In this document: piece after piece, positions 34,281 to 46,700 of the stretch
How positions within the stretch are numbered: position 1 is the stretch's first letter
Layout: every line of letters begins with the position of its first letter
Assembly: GCA_003049465.1 (NCBI GenBank)
Contig: PYSS01000078.1
Location: forward strand, 62,001 to 126,000
From: Magnaporthiopsis rhizophila
Lineage: Eukaryota > Ascomycota > Sordariomycetes > Magnaporthales > Magnaporthaceae
Reading direction: 5' to 3'
DNA length: 64,000 nt
Translations under genes and position numbers: made by a program
The notes under the pieces: generated by a model
Seen by the model: the letters and a program-made list of their open reading frames with translations, nothing else
Database searches by the model: none
What the model was told of the DNA's origin: nothing

Positions 34281-34579
34281 TATTGGCAAAAAAGGGTTTC
34301 TCCTGTTCAATTGACTCGAAAATTTCCAAAAGCAATAAATAATAATTTTTATAATCTGGGAAAATCCTATTATTATATACGAGGAGGAAGGAATTTATCT
34401 GCCTAAAGAAGGGCAAAGGACTGCCCTTTTATCTGTGTAAAGGCGATCGCCCAAAGGGCGATCCGCCGCTTTAACCGCACAGGCCGGTTGGCCTGTGCGG
34501 GATCCAAAAGGGCCCAGAGGGTCCCTCCATTCCGTCCTCCTTTTCCGGATCACACGCGCACAAAATGCCTATTCCGATA
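34281..34579 (-). repeat. 5' LTR of Copia copy A (299 bp)
   Basis: Plus text TATTGGCAAAAAAGGG...ATTCCGATA. Same length as its partner; the first 100 bases are more RIP-altered, the hairpin part is unaltered. Confidence 0.92.
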
Positions 34580-36561
34580 GCTAGCATATTTATTATTTGA
34601 AATATGGCCTAATAAACCAAAAAGATCCGGTAACCGCAAACTGTACCGCAAAATACTTATAATAAAAAATAATAAAAAGCGTCTAAATTAAAACCGGAAT
34701 AATTAAACTGTTATTTATTACGGGAAAAATATGCACCAAGCGCGGTATTAAAAAAATAACCCATTTTTATATTAACAGAATTATATAATCAAAAAAAAAT
34801 TACAAAAACCTGGCGGTGGATAGCTCGGGATATGCTAAAAATTTTTGGGCGAAATATTTATATTATACCTATAATAATCATTTGCTTAAAAAGCTAAAAA
34901 AAAACGATTAATTCCTTGTAAAAAATAGCACGAAACCCCAAAACCTGCCCAGGCAGGAATGGCAATTGCCCAAATAACAAATTATATTGCGCAACCGTAT
35001 TATTAGAACAGTAATATTTGCCCTAGCACCCTATTACCCTATAATATATATAGCAAAACTGCTTTTGAATTATACTTGCAAAAAAGCAAAATATAAGCAT
35101 TATACCAAAAAAAGGCCAGAAATTGGCAAACTGGACAGTTTCACCCCAGCTACCAGTACAAGCCAAAAAATTAAAATATTCTACCAAAACAAAGGCCCGA
35201 TACGAACAAAAAAAATAAATCAAAAGGATCCTAACAAAAATTACAGGTAATAACCCACCTTATATCCGGAAAATAATCAAATAATAAAAATAACAGTTAA
35301 TAGCAATAATTAATTGCGGGTTTAACAAAAATTACCTTATACCAGAAACAATAATAAGGTATAATATACCGATACGTTGGAAATAATAGCCATATAATTT
35401 TGGAACCGTGGAAAAAAACCGGTTATTTATAATAGTAAAATAATTAATTTAAAAATAAATCGATTTAGGTTCAAAATTATGAAGAAAATTTATAAGGTTA
35501 TCCTGGATATTATAAATATACACAGAAAAAATCTAATTTTGGATCTCCCTTAGTTTAAAAAATTTAATACTTTAATAAATTAAATTTCGGAGAAAATTTA
35601 ATAAAAGAAATTATTATCGGAAAACAAAAAAGTTTAATAGCTACGGGCCCCGGACCATAAAAAATAAAAGCCAAATAAGATTGCTATAATAATAGCAGAA
35701 TTTGATAATTAACCCTGGCAAATTACACTAATAAATTTATAATTATCAGGTAATATCGGCCTTAATAGCAAAAAATTTTAAAAATAAAAGCAAGGTTATA
35801 AAAAAAATTATAATTAAAATTATAATTTAAAAAAAGGCACAACCAAGATTAATAACCAAAAAATAAAAATAGCAAAGGATTGGGACCAAAATTATAATCC
35901 GCCTAATACACAAATATATTAGCACCTAAAAAATATTCCCAAAAAATACCATCGGTATTGGAAATTATTTTAAAAGGTTTGGGAATAGGATTTTCGAAAT
36001 ATAAATCGTTTAATTATGAAATTAAGCTTAAACCAAAAGTACAATTTAATTATTAAAAATTGTACCGGTTAAACCCTAAATAGCAAAAATTATTGCAAAA
36101 ATAATTTGCGGAAAACCTGAAACAAAGCATTATCCGATTTTCGGATTTTCCTGTGGGATATAAAATATTATTTATCCTTAAAAAAATGGAAAAAAAACGA
36201 ATATATATCGATTATTGTTCGCTAAATAAAACTATAATAAAAGACCGGTAATTTTTACTTTTTATCGATAAATTATAAAATAAATTCGGTAAGGCCAAAT
36301 GATTTACAGCTTTGGATTTATGCAAAATATATAGCTTGTTAAAAATTAAAAAAAGAAACAAGTAAAAAATTGCCTTTTGAATCCAGCTGGGGATATATAA
36401 ATTATTAATGATAATTTTCGGGCTTATTAATGCACCAGCCACATTTTAGCGAATAATTAACCATATATTGCAAAAATATCTAAATATTTTTGCATTTGCT
36501 TATTTGGATAATATCCTAATTTTTTCAAAAATACTAAAAAAATATAAGAAATATATATATA
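34580..36561 (+). pseudogene. Gypsy copy 3, third piece: protease region to reverse transcriptase
   Basis: 34580-34584 is GCTAG, the right duplication of Copia A. The open piece 34987-35250 matches the conserved linker segment of copies 1 and 2 (CKKAKYKHY, then a Lys-rich tail). Near 36190-36240 the frame reads RIYIDYCSLN, and YLDNILIFSKILKKY appears at about 36500-36545, the reverse-transcriptase catalytic motif with Asn for Asp. It is cut by Copia B at 36562. Confidence 0.78.
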
Positions 36562-36860
36562 TATTAGCAGGAGAGGGTTTCTCCTGTTCAGTTGGCTCGG
36601 AGATCTCCAAAAGGGGTGAATAACAATTTTTATAATTTAGGAAAATTCTATTATTATACATAAGGAGGAAGGAATTTATCTGCCTAAAGAAGGGCAAAGG
36701 ACTGCCCTTTTATTTGCGCAAAAGCGATTGCCCAAAGGGCGATCCACCGCTTTAGCTGCACAGGCCGGTTGGCCCGTGCGGGATCCAAAAGGGCCCAAAG
36801 GATTTCTCCATTCCGTCCTCCTTTTCCGGATCGCACGCGCATAAAATGCTTATTCCAATA
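36562..36860 (-). repeat. 3' LTR of Copia copy B (299 bp)
   Basis: Plus text TATTAGCAGGAGAGGG...TATTCCAATA. Hairpin-forming GC parts are kept. Confidence 0.92.
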
Positions 36861-37476
36861 CCGGCAATTCTTTTTTTTATGCGCGGGCATCCCGGTATTT
36901 TATTCCCATAATATAATAAGTTTATCCCGAAAATCGTAAGGATCTCCGGAAGCCCTAACGAAGGGGTTTTCACAAAGGAAATGCCAGATCCGGTGATCCG
37001 GTTTTTTGATAAAAGAAATAACCGGATCTGGTGATTCGGGATATTTATTTAAAAAAAGGAGCAGTTTCGGTGGGCCAGCGATTAAGGCAAAAGGAAAACA
37101 AACGCTTTGGAAGGGCACTCCTGTGCTTTGGAAGCACTGGATTATTAAGCCAAAAAATAATAGGAAAAAAATGGTGCAGGTGCGGGTTTTCGCACAGTAA
37201 AAGGCTATTTAGCAAATTATTTTAATAAAAAATAATATTAATAATTGCCTTTATAATTTTAAAAGTAAAATTTATATTTATATAAAAATATTTTATCCGC
37301 CCTATTTATAATTCGGCCAACCTATATCGGTAAACCTTATTTATTAACCTATCCTTTTTGTATTTTATTTGTATATACCTTATTATTTAAAATTCCGATC
37401 AATTAATTGTTATTTTATTAATTATTATTTTTTTCCTTTTTTTTCTTTTTGCCTTTTTTTTATTTTTATAACCAAA

Positions 37477-37868
37477 ATGGCTGGTAAAAAAAATTATCAA
37501 ATTTTATACAGTTATACAAAAACCGTTATTTTCAAAATCTGGGCCCAACTGATAATTTTTTATCGAATAATAACAAATTTAAAATTATTATTTATAACGG
37601 TTAAATTGAAAAGCAAACTGGTTTCCCGCAAAATTTGGCTATATTAATGCTTTTAATTTAATCGAATAATTCCCAAATCGGTACCAATATTATTAGCATA
37701 TTAATATTTTGTTTTACGAAAACCAACTATGCTTAGGTTTTAAATAAGCAGTTTTTTACTCCGGCTCCGAATTCCGATCCTATCCCAACCGAAAATCTCA
37801 AATATAATCCTGCAACTGGCCCTTCCAAAATTATTAATCTTTTTTTTATTAATCCCGATAATATTACA
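37477..37868 (+). pseudogene. 5' part of the antisense accessory frame of Copia copy B
   Basis: Begins ATGGCTGGTAAAAAAAAT (MAGKKNYQILYSYTKTVIFK) and runs to the MULE insertion point. Homologous to 23465-23857. Confidence 0.5.
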
Positions 37869-38580
37869 GTTTTGGTGCGCGGTGTTCTGGTGTTTTGCAT
37901 ATGGTGGAATGGGTTGTGTACGTAGCGTTTTTTTGAATTGCTGGGGTTGTATAGTGCATTATTATAGTAGGATGGGTTTGTTCCTGGTGTTTTGCAATGC
38001 TCCGTTTCAAAATAGCCTGATTTTGGGATATTATTGTGTGATAATTTGCGGTTGGTTTATGCGCATCCAATTGTATTTGTTTAAACCGAGCACCCTGGTT
38101 GCAAATGCAATATTATTGTGTGCGATTTGCATATTACATCAAGGTTGCTAAAATAAGAACACCAATTTTAAATAATATTCTAAACGAAATTATTATTTAT
38201 TTATACGCGTTGCGAATTGCATTTTTGTTATAACAAAATTTTTCCTGTTTATTTTGCATTTTTACCATGAACCATTTTTTGAAGCACAAATTATACGCTC
38301 GTTTTTATGCTGGTATATATAACTGTTTTATTTGTGCCGTTTTTCAGGCATATTTTTTGGCTCGATATATCCACGATCAAAATACTGGCGCTATTTTCGG
38401 TATTATTATTTTTACGCTAATCGATCCTTTTATAAACCAATTTGTTTTATAGCCCGTTGTTCTTAATTTTGCCGAAGGTATTATTAGGATTTGTTATTAT
38501 TCTTTTTATCCGATTTGTTTTAATCGGAGTTATTTTTGTTTTTTTTTTACGATTTAAGCGTGCCGCAATTTTATTATTCG

Positions 38581-38787
38581 CTATTTTTTCCCAATATTAA
38601 GCAATTTTGGCCACCGCTTTTGGTTTGTGCTACTGCTTTTTTTTAAAACCTTATCCTTGTTTTTCTTTCCGTTTTTATTAATAAAATAGTTTATGAAACC
38701 CGAAAAGGTTACTGTTAATATTTCGGCAATTACCGAGGCATTTATAAATTTGCGTTTAAAATAAATTTTGTTACTAATTTTAGGCAT
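38581..38787 (-). other. Unidentified MULE-internal frame (copy B)
   Basis: 68 open codons, Lys/Asn/Ser-rich (KNGKKNKDKVLKKSSSTNQK). Matches the copy A stretch at 24863-24657. Function unknown. Confidence 0.3.
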
Positions 38788-39649
38788 TATATTACGGGAT
38801 TTTTTGTGAACAATTTTAATAATCCTGTTTATATCGAAATGCGTATCGGCGATCCTAACAGTGGGTTTTTCTTTCCTGGCACTAAACTTTATTAAGGTAT
38901 TAGCCGCGGTACAAATATAAATATTATAATCTACCGCGGATTTAAGTTCGATATATTTGTATATGTTTCTCGGTTTTGCAATATGCGTATTATTGCTTAT
39001 TAGCCACCCATTAATATTATTTTTAATTTTTGGATTATAGGCAAAATTAAAAACGATATTATTAAAATTGCTTTAGTTTTTGGTAATAAAGGTGGTTTTG
39101 GCGATATTTTGTTAAATGTTACTAAAAATGCACCCGGTATTATGTATTATTTTAATAGCTTTGGGAATATTTTTTTGTTTACCGATACTCGGTTCTACTT
39201 TTTCCGGGCAATTGATCCTAAATAATGCTTATGTATACTATTGGATTAAATATAGCATATTAATATTCGGGGGTTATTTTAATTTTGCCCTGTTTTTATT
39301 TGGATTTTTTTAGCGCAAAAGGTTAAATATTTAAGGATAGGTTATAATAATTTTTATTTTTGCACTTTTATTTGTACCTTTATTAAGGTTCGTGGTAATA
39401 TATATTTTTTTATTTTATTTTATATTCCCAGTTTTTTTCACCAGTAGTAATATGGACCATCGGCAATAATTGCAAATTTGGATCCTATTATAATTATGAA
39501 TAAGTTAAATATTAGCGAAAAAAGGGTTTATACGTTCCGTTTAAAGCAATTTATGCAATTTTTTCCTAGTATTTCTGTTTTGGAAATCCGGGATATTTTT
39601 TTTATTTTGTATTAGCGGTAAGCCAAACGTTTCTAATTATAAAAAATTA

Positions 39650-40135
39650 TTATTTCCTTTTTTTATTTGTGCTATAAAAGCCTTCAATTTTTCCACTCGT
39701 AAATTCGGTGTGCTTTATTTTTTGCTTTTCACAAACAAAGGCTTTATTACGTGCATAAATATATAATTTTTTTAACCAAAATGCATTTATATTATAATAC
39801 CCATATAGGTTTTTATTTGCCAAATAAATGCAAAACAATCCCCAGCTTTCGAAATATACCTTTTTCAAATATTTATCCGTTATCGAAAAATTGCTCTGGT
39901 ATTTTAGCATTTGCTTATAATATTTAACCATATTTTTATTGCTTAAAAATATATTTTTAATTATTAAATATTTTTTGGTGCTGTTAAATAATAAAGCATT
40001 CCAATAATTATTTATATAGTTGTATTGGCCCAAATTTTTGGCCTATACTGTTTTAAACAGCCTGGTTGGACCGTATAAATACAGTAATTTGGGCCGGCCT
40101 GTAATAAATAATATTAGCCTCGTGTTGGCCAGGCC
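39650..40135 (-). pseudogene. MULE transposase C-terminal region (copy B)
   Basis: An open 127-codon frame (39650-40033), readable further upstream through one stop (LANTRLILFITGRPKLLYLY). It contains YINNYWNALLFNSTKKYL, KYLKKVYFESWGLF, then HTEFTSGKIEGFYSTNKKRK. The W....F..T....Y spacing, the YL...W block and the final TS..EG.H...K motif resemble the end of Mutator transposases. Assigned by eye. Confidence 0.5.
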
Positions 40136-40138
40136 GGC

Positions 40139-40320
40139 AAAGGCCCCTTTAGGGGCCCTTTTGGGGTGGGGGGATTAAGCTAAAGCTATATCCAAGCAAA
40201 ATACCACAGGGTACCGAAATTCTTTTTCTGATCCTGGCGCCCCGGAGCGCAAATGGAGGGGGGAAAGGGTTCCCGTTTGCGGGGCCCCCCCGGAGCAAGC
40301 AAGCGAAAGGTGCAAAACAA
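40139..40320. other. GC-rich, RIP-resistant block in the MULE of copy B
   Basis: Holds a hairpin (AAGGCCCC/GGGGCCCTT) and, at 40225-40300, GGCGCCCCGGAGCGC and GCGGGGCCCCCCCGGAGC. Copy A at the same place is shorter and much more AT-rich (26185-26300). Confidence 0.6.
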
Positions 40321-40322
40321 TA

Positions 40323-41197
40323 TTGCTCACCTTATTTTTTGTGAAGGTTTTTTTGCATCCATTTAGTGATTTTTATAAAAAGGTTCCACATTCCGTCCAG
40401 TTTAAAACCAATATATTTTGGGATAAATACCCGGAAAATATTATCGGCATAAGCCTTGATACTGCCATAATAAAAAATCAGATCTCGTGGCTGAATGGTT
40501 TTGAACAAGGCGAAAAATGCCTTACGGTTTGTTACCTTTATTGCCTAAAACCAGAAATTTGCCCTAATTTTTTTACGGAAATCTTTGGGTTTGGTTATTA
40601 TTCTACCGATATAACAAAATGTTCCTATTCGCTTATAAAAGTATTTTTACGCCGCAAACTGGTTCCGTATCCGACCGATATTCGGATAAAACCTTCCAAT
40701 ATCGAAATGTTTCGCATTTTTAATATTGCGTTTGCGAAACCAATTTCCAATAATATAAAAATATTTGGTTTTATTTTTATAATTTTTTTGAATTGCGTAA
40801 TATTTGTTAAATTTGAATTTTTTTATTGCGGCAACGAATTTATCATCGGTAAGTAAATATTTTGGGTAAATAAGGAAAACTGATTTGGCCGCTAATCGGA
40901 AAGGAATATTAACGGCTGCAGGGTTGATAATATTAAGGTTATCTGATTGCTAATTTGCAGGTAATATTGGTTTTTTCTCCTGTATAAAAGCGGGGGTTTT
41001 TATTAATAAAAAAAATGATAAAACGAAAGATGCTGGCACGATTTGTGCGTCGTATTGGTTCTCGAAATCATCCACGAACAGGTTGGATAAGGGAGAAAAA
41101 GGGAGATAAGGGGGGGATAACATCCCCCAAAATTGGGAAATAATAAAATCCATTGCTGCCTGCTCTGCTGCCTGGGATACCAAAACAAAAAAATCAT
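40323..41197 (-). pseudogene. FAR1-like N-terminal region of MULE transposase (copy B)
   Basis: The minus frame at 40950-41183 reads AMDFIISQFWGMLSPPYLPF, SPLSNLFVDDFENQYDAQIV, and continues through stops to LLTDDKFVAAIKKFKFNKYY and AIQKNYKNKTKYFHIIGNWF. The opposite plus frame (40323-40856, 177 codons) is longer, but the A/B comparison and the MULE-like wording favour the minus reading. Confidence 0.45.
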
Positions 41198-41260
41198 CGT
41201 GGGTATCCTGTCCTTCTTATACTTTTCTTCCGCAAATACCAGGGCTAATTTAATATTACA

Positions 41261-42500
41261 AATTTTATTATAATAATATTATAAATAATTAAAATTACGG
41301 GCATTTTTTTAGGATTTATATTTAAATTTATAAACAATTATTAAAAAAAAATAAAAAGTTCCGCATGAAACAAAAAAGGATTATTTTTTGGCAAATAATT
41401 AATAGTTTATTGAAAATAGTTTTTTAATACTAATTAAATTATAGCAATTTGATAAATAAATAAATCAAATTTATTAATTAATTTAATAATAATTTTGTTA
41501 TACAAAAAAATAATAATAAAAAAAAGGAATATGCTAAACTTTTAACTTTTTAATTTTAAAATAAACCTTTTACCGAGCAATATAAGCAGGCCATAATTTA
41601 TCCTGTATTTTTTAAATAGTTAAAATTTGCTCAAGCGCAACTATAACTTTTACAAAAGCCGGCTAAAATTATTAATTTTATTATTTAGCAGTTCGGAAAT
41701 TATTCCAAGCCCAAAACTTTTTTAAAAAAAAAGGGCAAGGGCAAAATTATCCTTAAAATTTTTAACCGTTCCACTATTAGCAGCAAAAATATTAAACTGC
41801 CAATTTTAGGTTTTGACGGGCATGGTAAAAAGGGGAATTTAAAATTGATCTTATATTTGGAATATTTTAAATTGATTTTGGCCCGTAAAATGCCGGAGCT
41901 CGATAAAAAAGGTGATTATCGGGATTAAATCCCGAACAAAAAGCGGTATTAGCTGTACATTTTAGGCTATACGTGCAAATTTATATAAATTTTTCGATTT
42001 TTGAAAGTTTAATGGTGAAATTGGGCTAATAATTATTTTTAATTTTTTTTTGGTTTTGCATCCGGCTTTTAAATTTTTCGCAATATAGTACCAGGGCAAA
42101 AAGGTTTGCAAAAAGGTTATAAATTTGTTTTTTGGGTTAAATAATCAAAATGCATTTTGCTAACAGGAATTATTTAATTGCAAAAATTTAACAAATAAAA
42201 AACTATTTGTAAAATAATACTAATCTTTACCGAAAAAGATAAAGGTAAAAATAATTTGTTTATCGAGGCAAATAGTAATTTTTTTATAATAATGCAAGCA
42301 CAGTATAATATTATAAGCCGAGCGGCCGTTTTAAAAATATGGAATGCTGCAGCTTTAATAAAAATGCATAATAAAAAGGAGAAAAAAAAATGAAAGGAAA
42401 TTTGGGAATGTGCATTTAAAAAATCGCAATATCGTTTTTGTGCGCTATATTATTTGCCGCTTTTATTAATTATAAAAAATATAGTTTTATATTATATTGC
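41261..42500 (+). pseudogene. 3' part of the antisense accessory frame of Copia copy B
   Basis: Equivalent to 27239-28484 (LINLINNNFVIQKNN-like text, then GKGKIILKIFNRSTISSKNI). Strongly stopped. Confidence 0.45.
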
Positions 42501-43720
42501 GCTTATTTTTAAAGTTTGTTATTTTTATTATGGAAAAAAAATCGATTTATTATAACCCCTGGTTTTTTTTATTTTTGATTTTGCTTTATTTATCCCTTAA
42601 CCCTGATTATTGTTATATTAGAGCTGACGAGATTTTTTAAGGCCCTGTTTGGCTGATTTTTGGTCATGGTATTTGCAGGATTATTTGCTTTTGCAATTTA
42701 CCAGATCTTATTAATTTCTCAACCCTTATAAAATTTATAAAAAATTATAATATTTATTATAAGGCGCTTTTTTATTATTATTCCGAATTGGATAAGATAT
42801 TAATATAACGAAAAGCTATTAGTGCAAATCACCAATTTGTAAAAAGGCAGGTCCAATTTTTTATTAATTGCTGAAAGTATTGTTTTAAGGATATAACCCG
42901 TATTAAATCCGCTAATTATATTATAGATTTTGCTAACAAAAATATTTCGTATTATCCTTTTGTATTTGATAAAGCTCCAGTACAGTATATTTCCGGTAAT
43001 TTGGAAGTTATTTTTCTGTTTTATACTGGTTTTAACTCCAAAAATAATCACAAAACCGATTTATAAATTAAAATCCTTATTATTAGCAAAAGATCCGTTT
43101 ATAAAAATAAATAATTTTGCTTTTAACAGATTAAATTGGACGTAATTTAGGTTTTTATCCATATTATCGATCTATTAACGGATATATTTATTAAATTTTT
43201 TGATATTTGTATCCTGGGGTTTTTTGGTTTGCGCAGCCATGGAGTAATCGAAAACGGCTTCCGGCTGGCATATTAAGCTGATATATGCCCTTTATACGCG
43301 CTGGATAACGTATTATTATTGGGTATTATTGCTTTTATAAAGCACAAATTCAAATCAATTTGCCTGTCCTTTTTCCTATATACAAATAATCGTTTTACCG
43401 ATTGCAATTTTGCAATTATTAAAATAATTTTCGTTACCAGGGTTTAAAATGGATCTTGGTTTAGCTTTAATACCTGCCTTTTGAAAAATAACTTTTTTTT
43501 TTCCATAAATTTTTTGCTGCTTAAATTTAGCATATTATCGATTTATATACCGATAATTCCAAAATTTTTGCCGATTTTTAAAATAAATAAGCAAGGATTA
43601 TAATCGGAAATAAAGCAATCCAATTATTTTTTATAATGCTTTTGGTATATTACAAACCAATATAATCCGGTTTTAACCAATCCGTAAAGCGGTTTAATTA
43701 AATAAAATATAGTTCCAAAA
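42501..43720 (-). pseudogene. Copia copy B reverse transcriptase (C-terminal part) and RNase H
   Basis: Open piece minus 42800-43051 (YKRIIRNIFVSKIYNIISGF, then LVICTNSFSLY) matches copy A, with the RNase H Asp of CTDS now Asn. Reverse-transcriptase text lies at about 43440-43710. Confidence 0.78.
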
Positions 43721-46700
43721 AGATATTGCTATTATAGTTTTATAGAAAAATGCAGGTAAATAATCCTTTATAGCTCGGTTTTGGCCTGGGTATATATTTG
43801 GCTAATATTTCGGATTATCAGCTGGTTTTTTATAATTATAAAGATTAATACAAATGCAAGGATCAGGCGTTAATTGTATTATATAATTATCGGAAACTGG
43901 ATAAATAATATTAACTTTTCCTAATTGCTATATTTTTGTACCACAAATTTTAATTTTTCGTAAGGGTTTGCATTTATTTTTTTAACTTTTTTAACCATAC
44001 ATATTCCGAAAATTTTTGCCAATTTATTAATCTGGTATTATTTAATTGGTTTAATTATATTATTAACCAGCAAATTATTAATTTTTTTTTGATCGGACTG
44101 TTTAAAAAATTTGCCTAAAATTGTAATTTTTTTAACCTATCGATAATAAAATGCTAAATGTATAAATTTTGTTTTTTAAATATTATTGGGGTATTTATTG
44201 CTTTGGGGTTGCGCTAAAATTATCCATATTATTTAGGTGCCGGTTTATTAGCTGGCGCAATAACCGAAAATACCGGTAATTTAAATATCCTGCACAGCCT
44301 CCTTTATTTATACAAAAAAAATAACAGCAATTTTTTAATTTTTGAATTATTTTTGTTAATATTTGTTAAATTATTAATTTATTATTTTGTATTTTTATAA
44401 AATTATTTTTGAAGCTGCGGTTAGTTTGGATCTGGATATTTAAATAATTCCGACTGTTTTTTTGGACCTACTGTTTATTATTTTTTCGATTTGTGGTAAG
44501 GCTTGCAAATAATGCTCCGAAATATTGCTAAATTATTTGGTATATCCATTATAATTTTGTTTTTTGTTTTAAATAACACCTTAAAAGGTTCCTGTTATTT
44601 TTGTTTTTTTTGGTAAACAAAAACCTTATTTCCCAAAATAAAAAAACTGGGCAATATTCCTGTAATATTTGGGTTATTACGCATATTTAGGGTATTATTT
44701 ACCTTTTGTTTAGCAAAAAATTTGTGCAATTTTGCTATAATTTTGGTAATTACTGCTATTTGTTAAACCGGCGTTCCAAAAGGTGCTAAATTATTATTAA
44801 ATTGCAATATAGCACCAAAAACAAGCAAAATAAGGATTAATTTATTAGGCTTTATAATATTATTTAATATTTTAATAGCTTTTTAAAGCACCAAATCGGG
44901 GTGGATATTAGGGTATTCTTTTTTGATTATTTTATAAGCCCGTCGGAAAGGTCCATAATACCTTTTAATTTTGCTTATCGACCAATATGCTTTTATTGGA
45001 ACCTAATAATATATAATCCCAAAAAGTTTTGTTTTTGCCTGGAATTTGCTCGCAATAAAATTGGTTTTTATATCATAAAATATAATATTAGGCGGGCCAA
45101 AATAAATATTAAACCAGTAATATTTAAAAATTTCCCACATTTTTTTGGCTGATCCTTTTTTAAGGAATATTATTGTACTAAATGCAATATTTATATTAAT
45201 TATATAAAATATTTATTTATCGTTTAAATATATAATATTGATAATTATTTTGTAATTAAAATTAATATTATTTTTAAGTATAAATTTAAAATATTATAGT
45301 GCAAAACTTATGGTTTGTTAATAATGGTACATTTGATTAATTATTTGCAAAGCGTTTCGATTTGCCCGATAGCCTGCCTGGTTCAGTATATACTAAAAGC
45401 GATTAACGGAAAGATAACTAAAATGTTTGTGCAAATGTTTTAATTCTGCTTTTGTTAGGGAAAATACTTTTATAATCATTTGATCGGTTAAATATAAGGC
45501 GTTTGGATAATTAGCCTTATCGAAAAAAAATTATAAATGGCCTGATTTTTTGATAATCGGAATGCATTTGCCAAGCTTGATTATAAGCTTATTATATATA
45601 TTATTAAAATAAATGCTTAATTGGTCCATATTTTTAAGGTATAATAAAAAGGGGTTTATATTAGAATTATGTAAAAAATAATCGATCCAACCGAAATTTT
45701 TAACATAATTTTGCCCAGGCTAAATAAGGTATTTTTTAAGCCAAAATAAACGTGGCGTTTAAATTTGCCAATAGTTAATTAAAAATTAGGCAAAAAGCAT
45801 TATAATACTCGAAATTATATAAAACCGGCGGTCGAAATTTTGGCCGTTTTTATATCTAAAAAAATACCGCACTATTTATTTTTGCTGGAAAGCATATATT
45901 ATTATAATGCTTATTTTTAATTGTTTTTGTTCTGGTTTTTATTTATTTGCTGTAAAAAATAGGCCTAAATGCAATACCGGAAAATTTTATTAATAAGGTA
46001 ATTTATAATAACAGCTATAAAAGAATATATCGATAATGTTTTTCCTTTAGTATTATTTAATTAATTGCTGGGCTTTAATATTAATTAAACCTATTAATTA
46101 TTTGCGGGCTTTTTATTATCCTTATTGCTATTTTTTTTATATTCGAAAAAAAATTGGGCAAAATTTTTTTTTTAATTGCTATGCTTTTGGCAAATGTTTT
46201 TTTAATACATTTTTGCGCTATATTATTTTTCCGGTATGTATTGTACTAAATAATAACCGTGTTTAGCATAAACCCAGCATTTATTTTGGGAGTTATAAAA
46301 ATACCTTTTCCGGGGGCCGTTATTGTTTTATTTGCCGGTATAACGCTTATTTTTAGGGTTTTTTCCAAATTTATATTCGACAAAATAATTGCTATAAATA
46401 GTAACATTCTTTTTTATTTGTATAATGCTACAAAATTGAAAAACCAGGCTTTTAAATATTTTTTTTGAACGTAAAAAGGCCATTTTAAGCTTAGGTATTT
46501 TTTAAACTGCACGAAAAATATTTATAACCAATTAGTGGTTTTATTAATAATTAGGGCCTAAAATTTATTAATAAATTTGGAATTTATCCAAAAAGGTTTG
46601 GAATATTTCCATTTTATTTTTATTTATGTTTATATTTTCGAAACTAATAGTTTGGAACATAATCGAGCTTTAATTTGTATAATATTATTATCGATTAACC

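Larger units (their letters stand above)
22550..34579 (-). mobile_element. Copia (Ty1-type) LTR retrotransposon copy A, 12.0 kb, minus strand, carrying a DNA transposon
   Basis: Two 299-bp LTRs (22550-22848 and 34281-34579), sense ends TGTCGG...CCAACA, flanked by GCTAA (22545-22549) and GCTAG (34580-34584), the single difference being a RIP-type change. Minus-strand order from the right: gag, protease, integrase, reverse transcriptase, RNase H (Copia order), then an antisense frame interrupted by a 3.4-kb Mutator-like insert. Without the insert the element would be about 8.65 kb, the same as copy D's basic unit. It lies in Gypsy copy 3. Confidence 0.9.
13141..36561 (+). mobile_element. Gypsy copy 3 (plus), in three pieces: 13141-14906, 22181-22549, 34585-36561
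   Basis: The 5' LTR is at 13141-13605 and gag follows. The element is then split by Gypsy copy 2 (duplication CCGTT), by Copia copy A (duplication GCTAG/GCTAA) and by Copia copy B at 36562, within reverse transcriptase. Rejoining the pieces gives a continuous Gypsy order: LTR, gag, protease region, reverse transcriptase. The rest, with the 3' LTR, must lie beyond the right edge of the window. It sits in the right arm of the inverted-arm element. Confidence 0.85.
37869..41250 (-). mobile_element. Mutator-like (MULE) remnant inside Copia copy B, 3382 bp
   Basis: Flanked by TAATATTACA at 37859-37868 and 41251-41260, the same duplication as in copy A. Left end GTTTTGGTGCG (RIP-altered), right end ATACCAGGGCTAATT. 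It contains better-preserved coding pieces than copy A. Confidence 0.65.

Noticed and set aside
37882..38151. 89-codon Cys/Trp-rich plus frame at the MULE left end
   Set aside because: Opposite strand is Thr/His/Gln-rich with the same fit to copy A; no signal peptide logic or conserved Cys spacing between A and B.
40323..40856. 177-codon plus frame in the MULE
   Set aside because: Longest frame in the AT block, but its counterpart in copy A is broken and the minus frame has MULE-like wording and A/B conservation.
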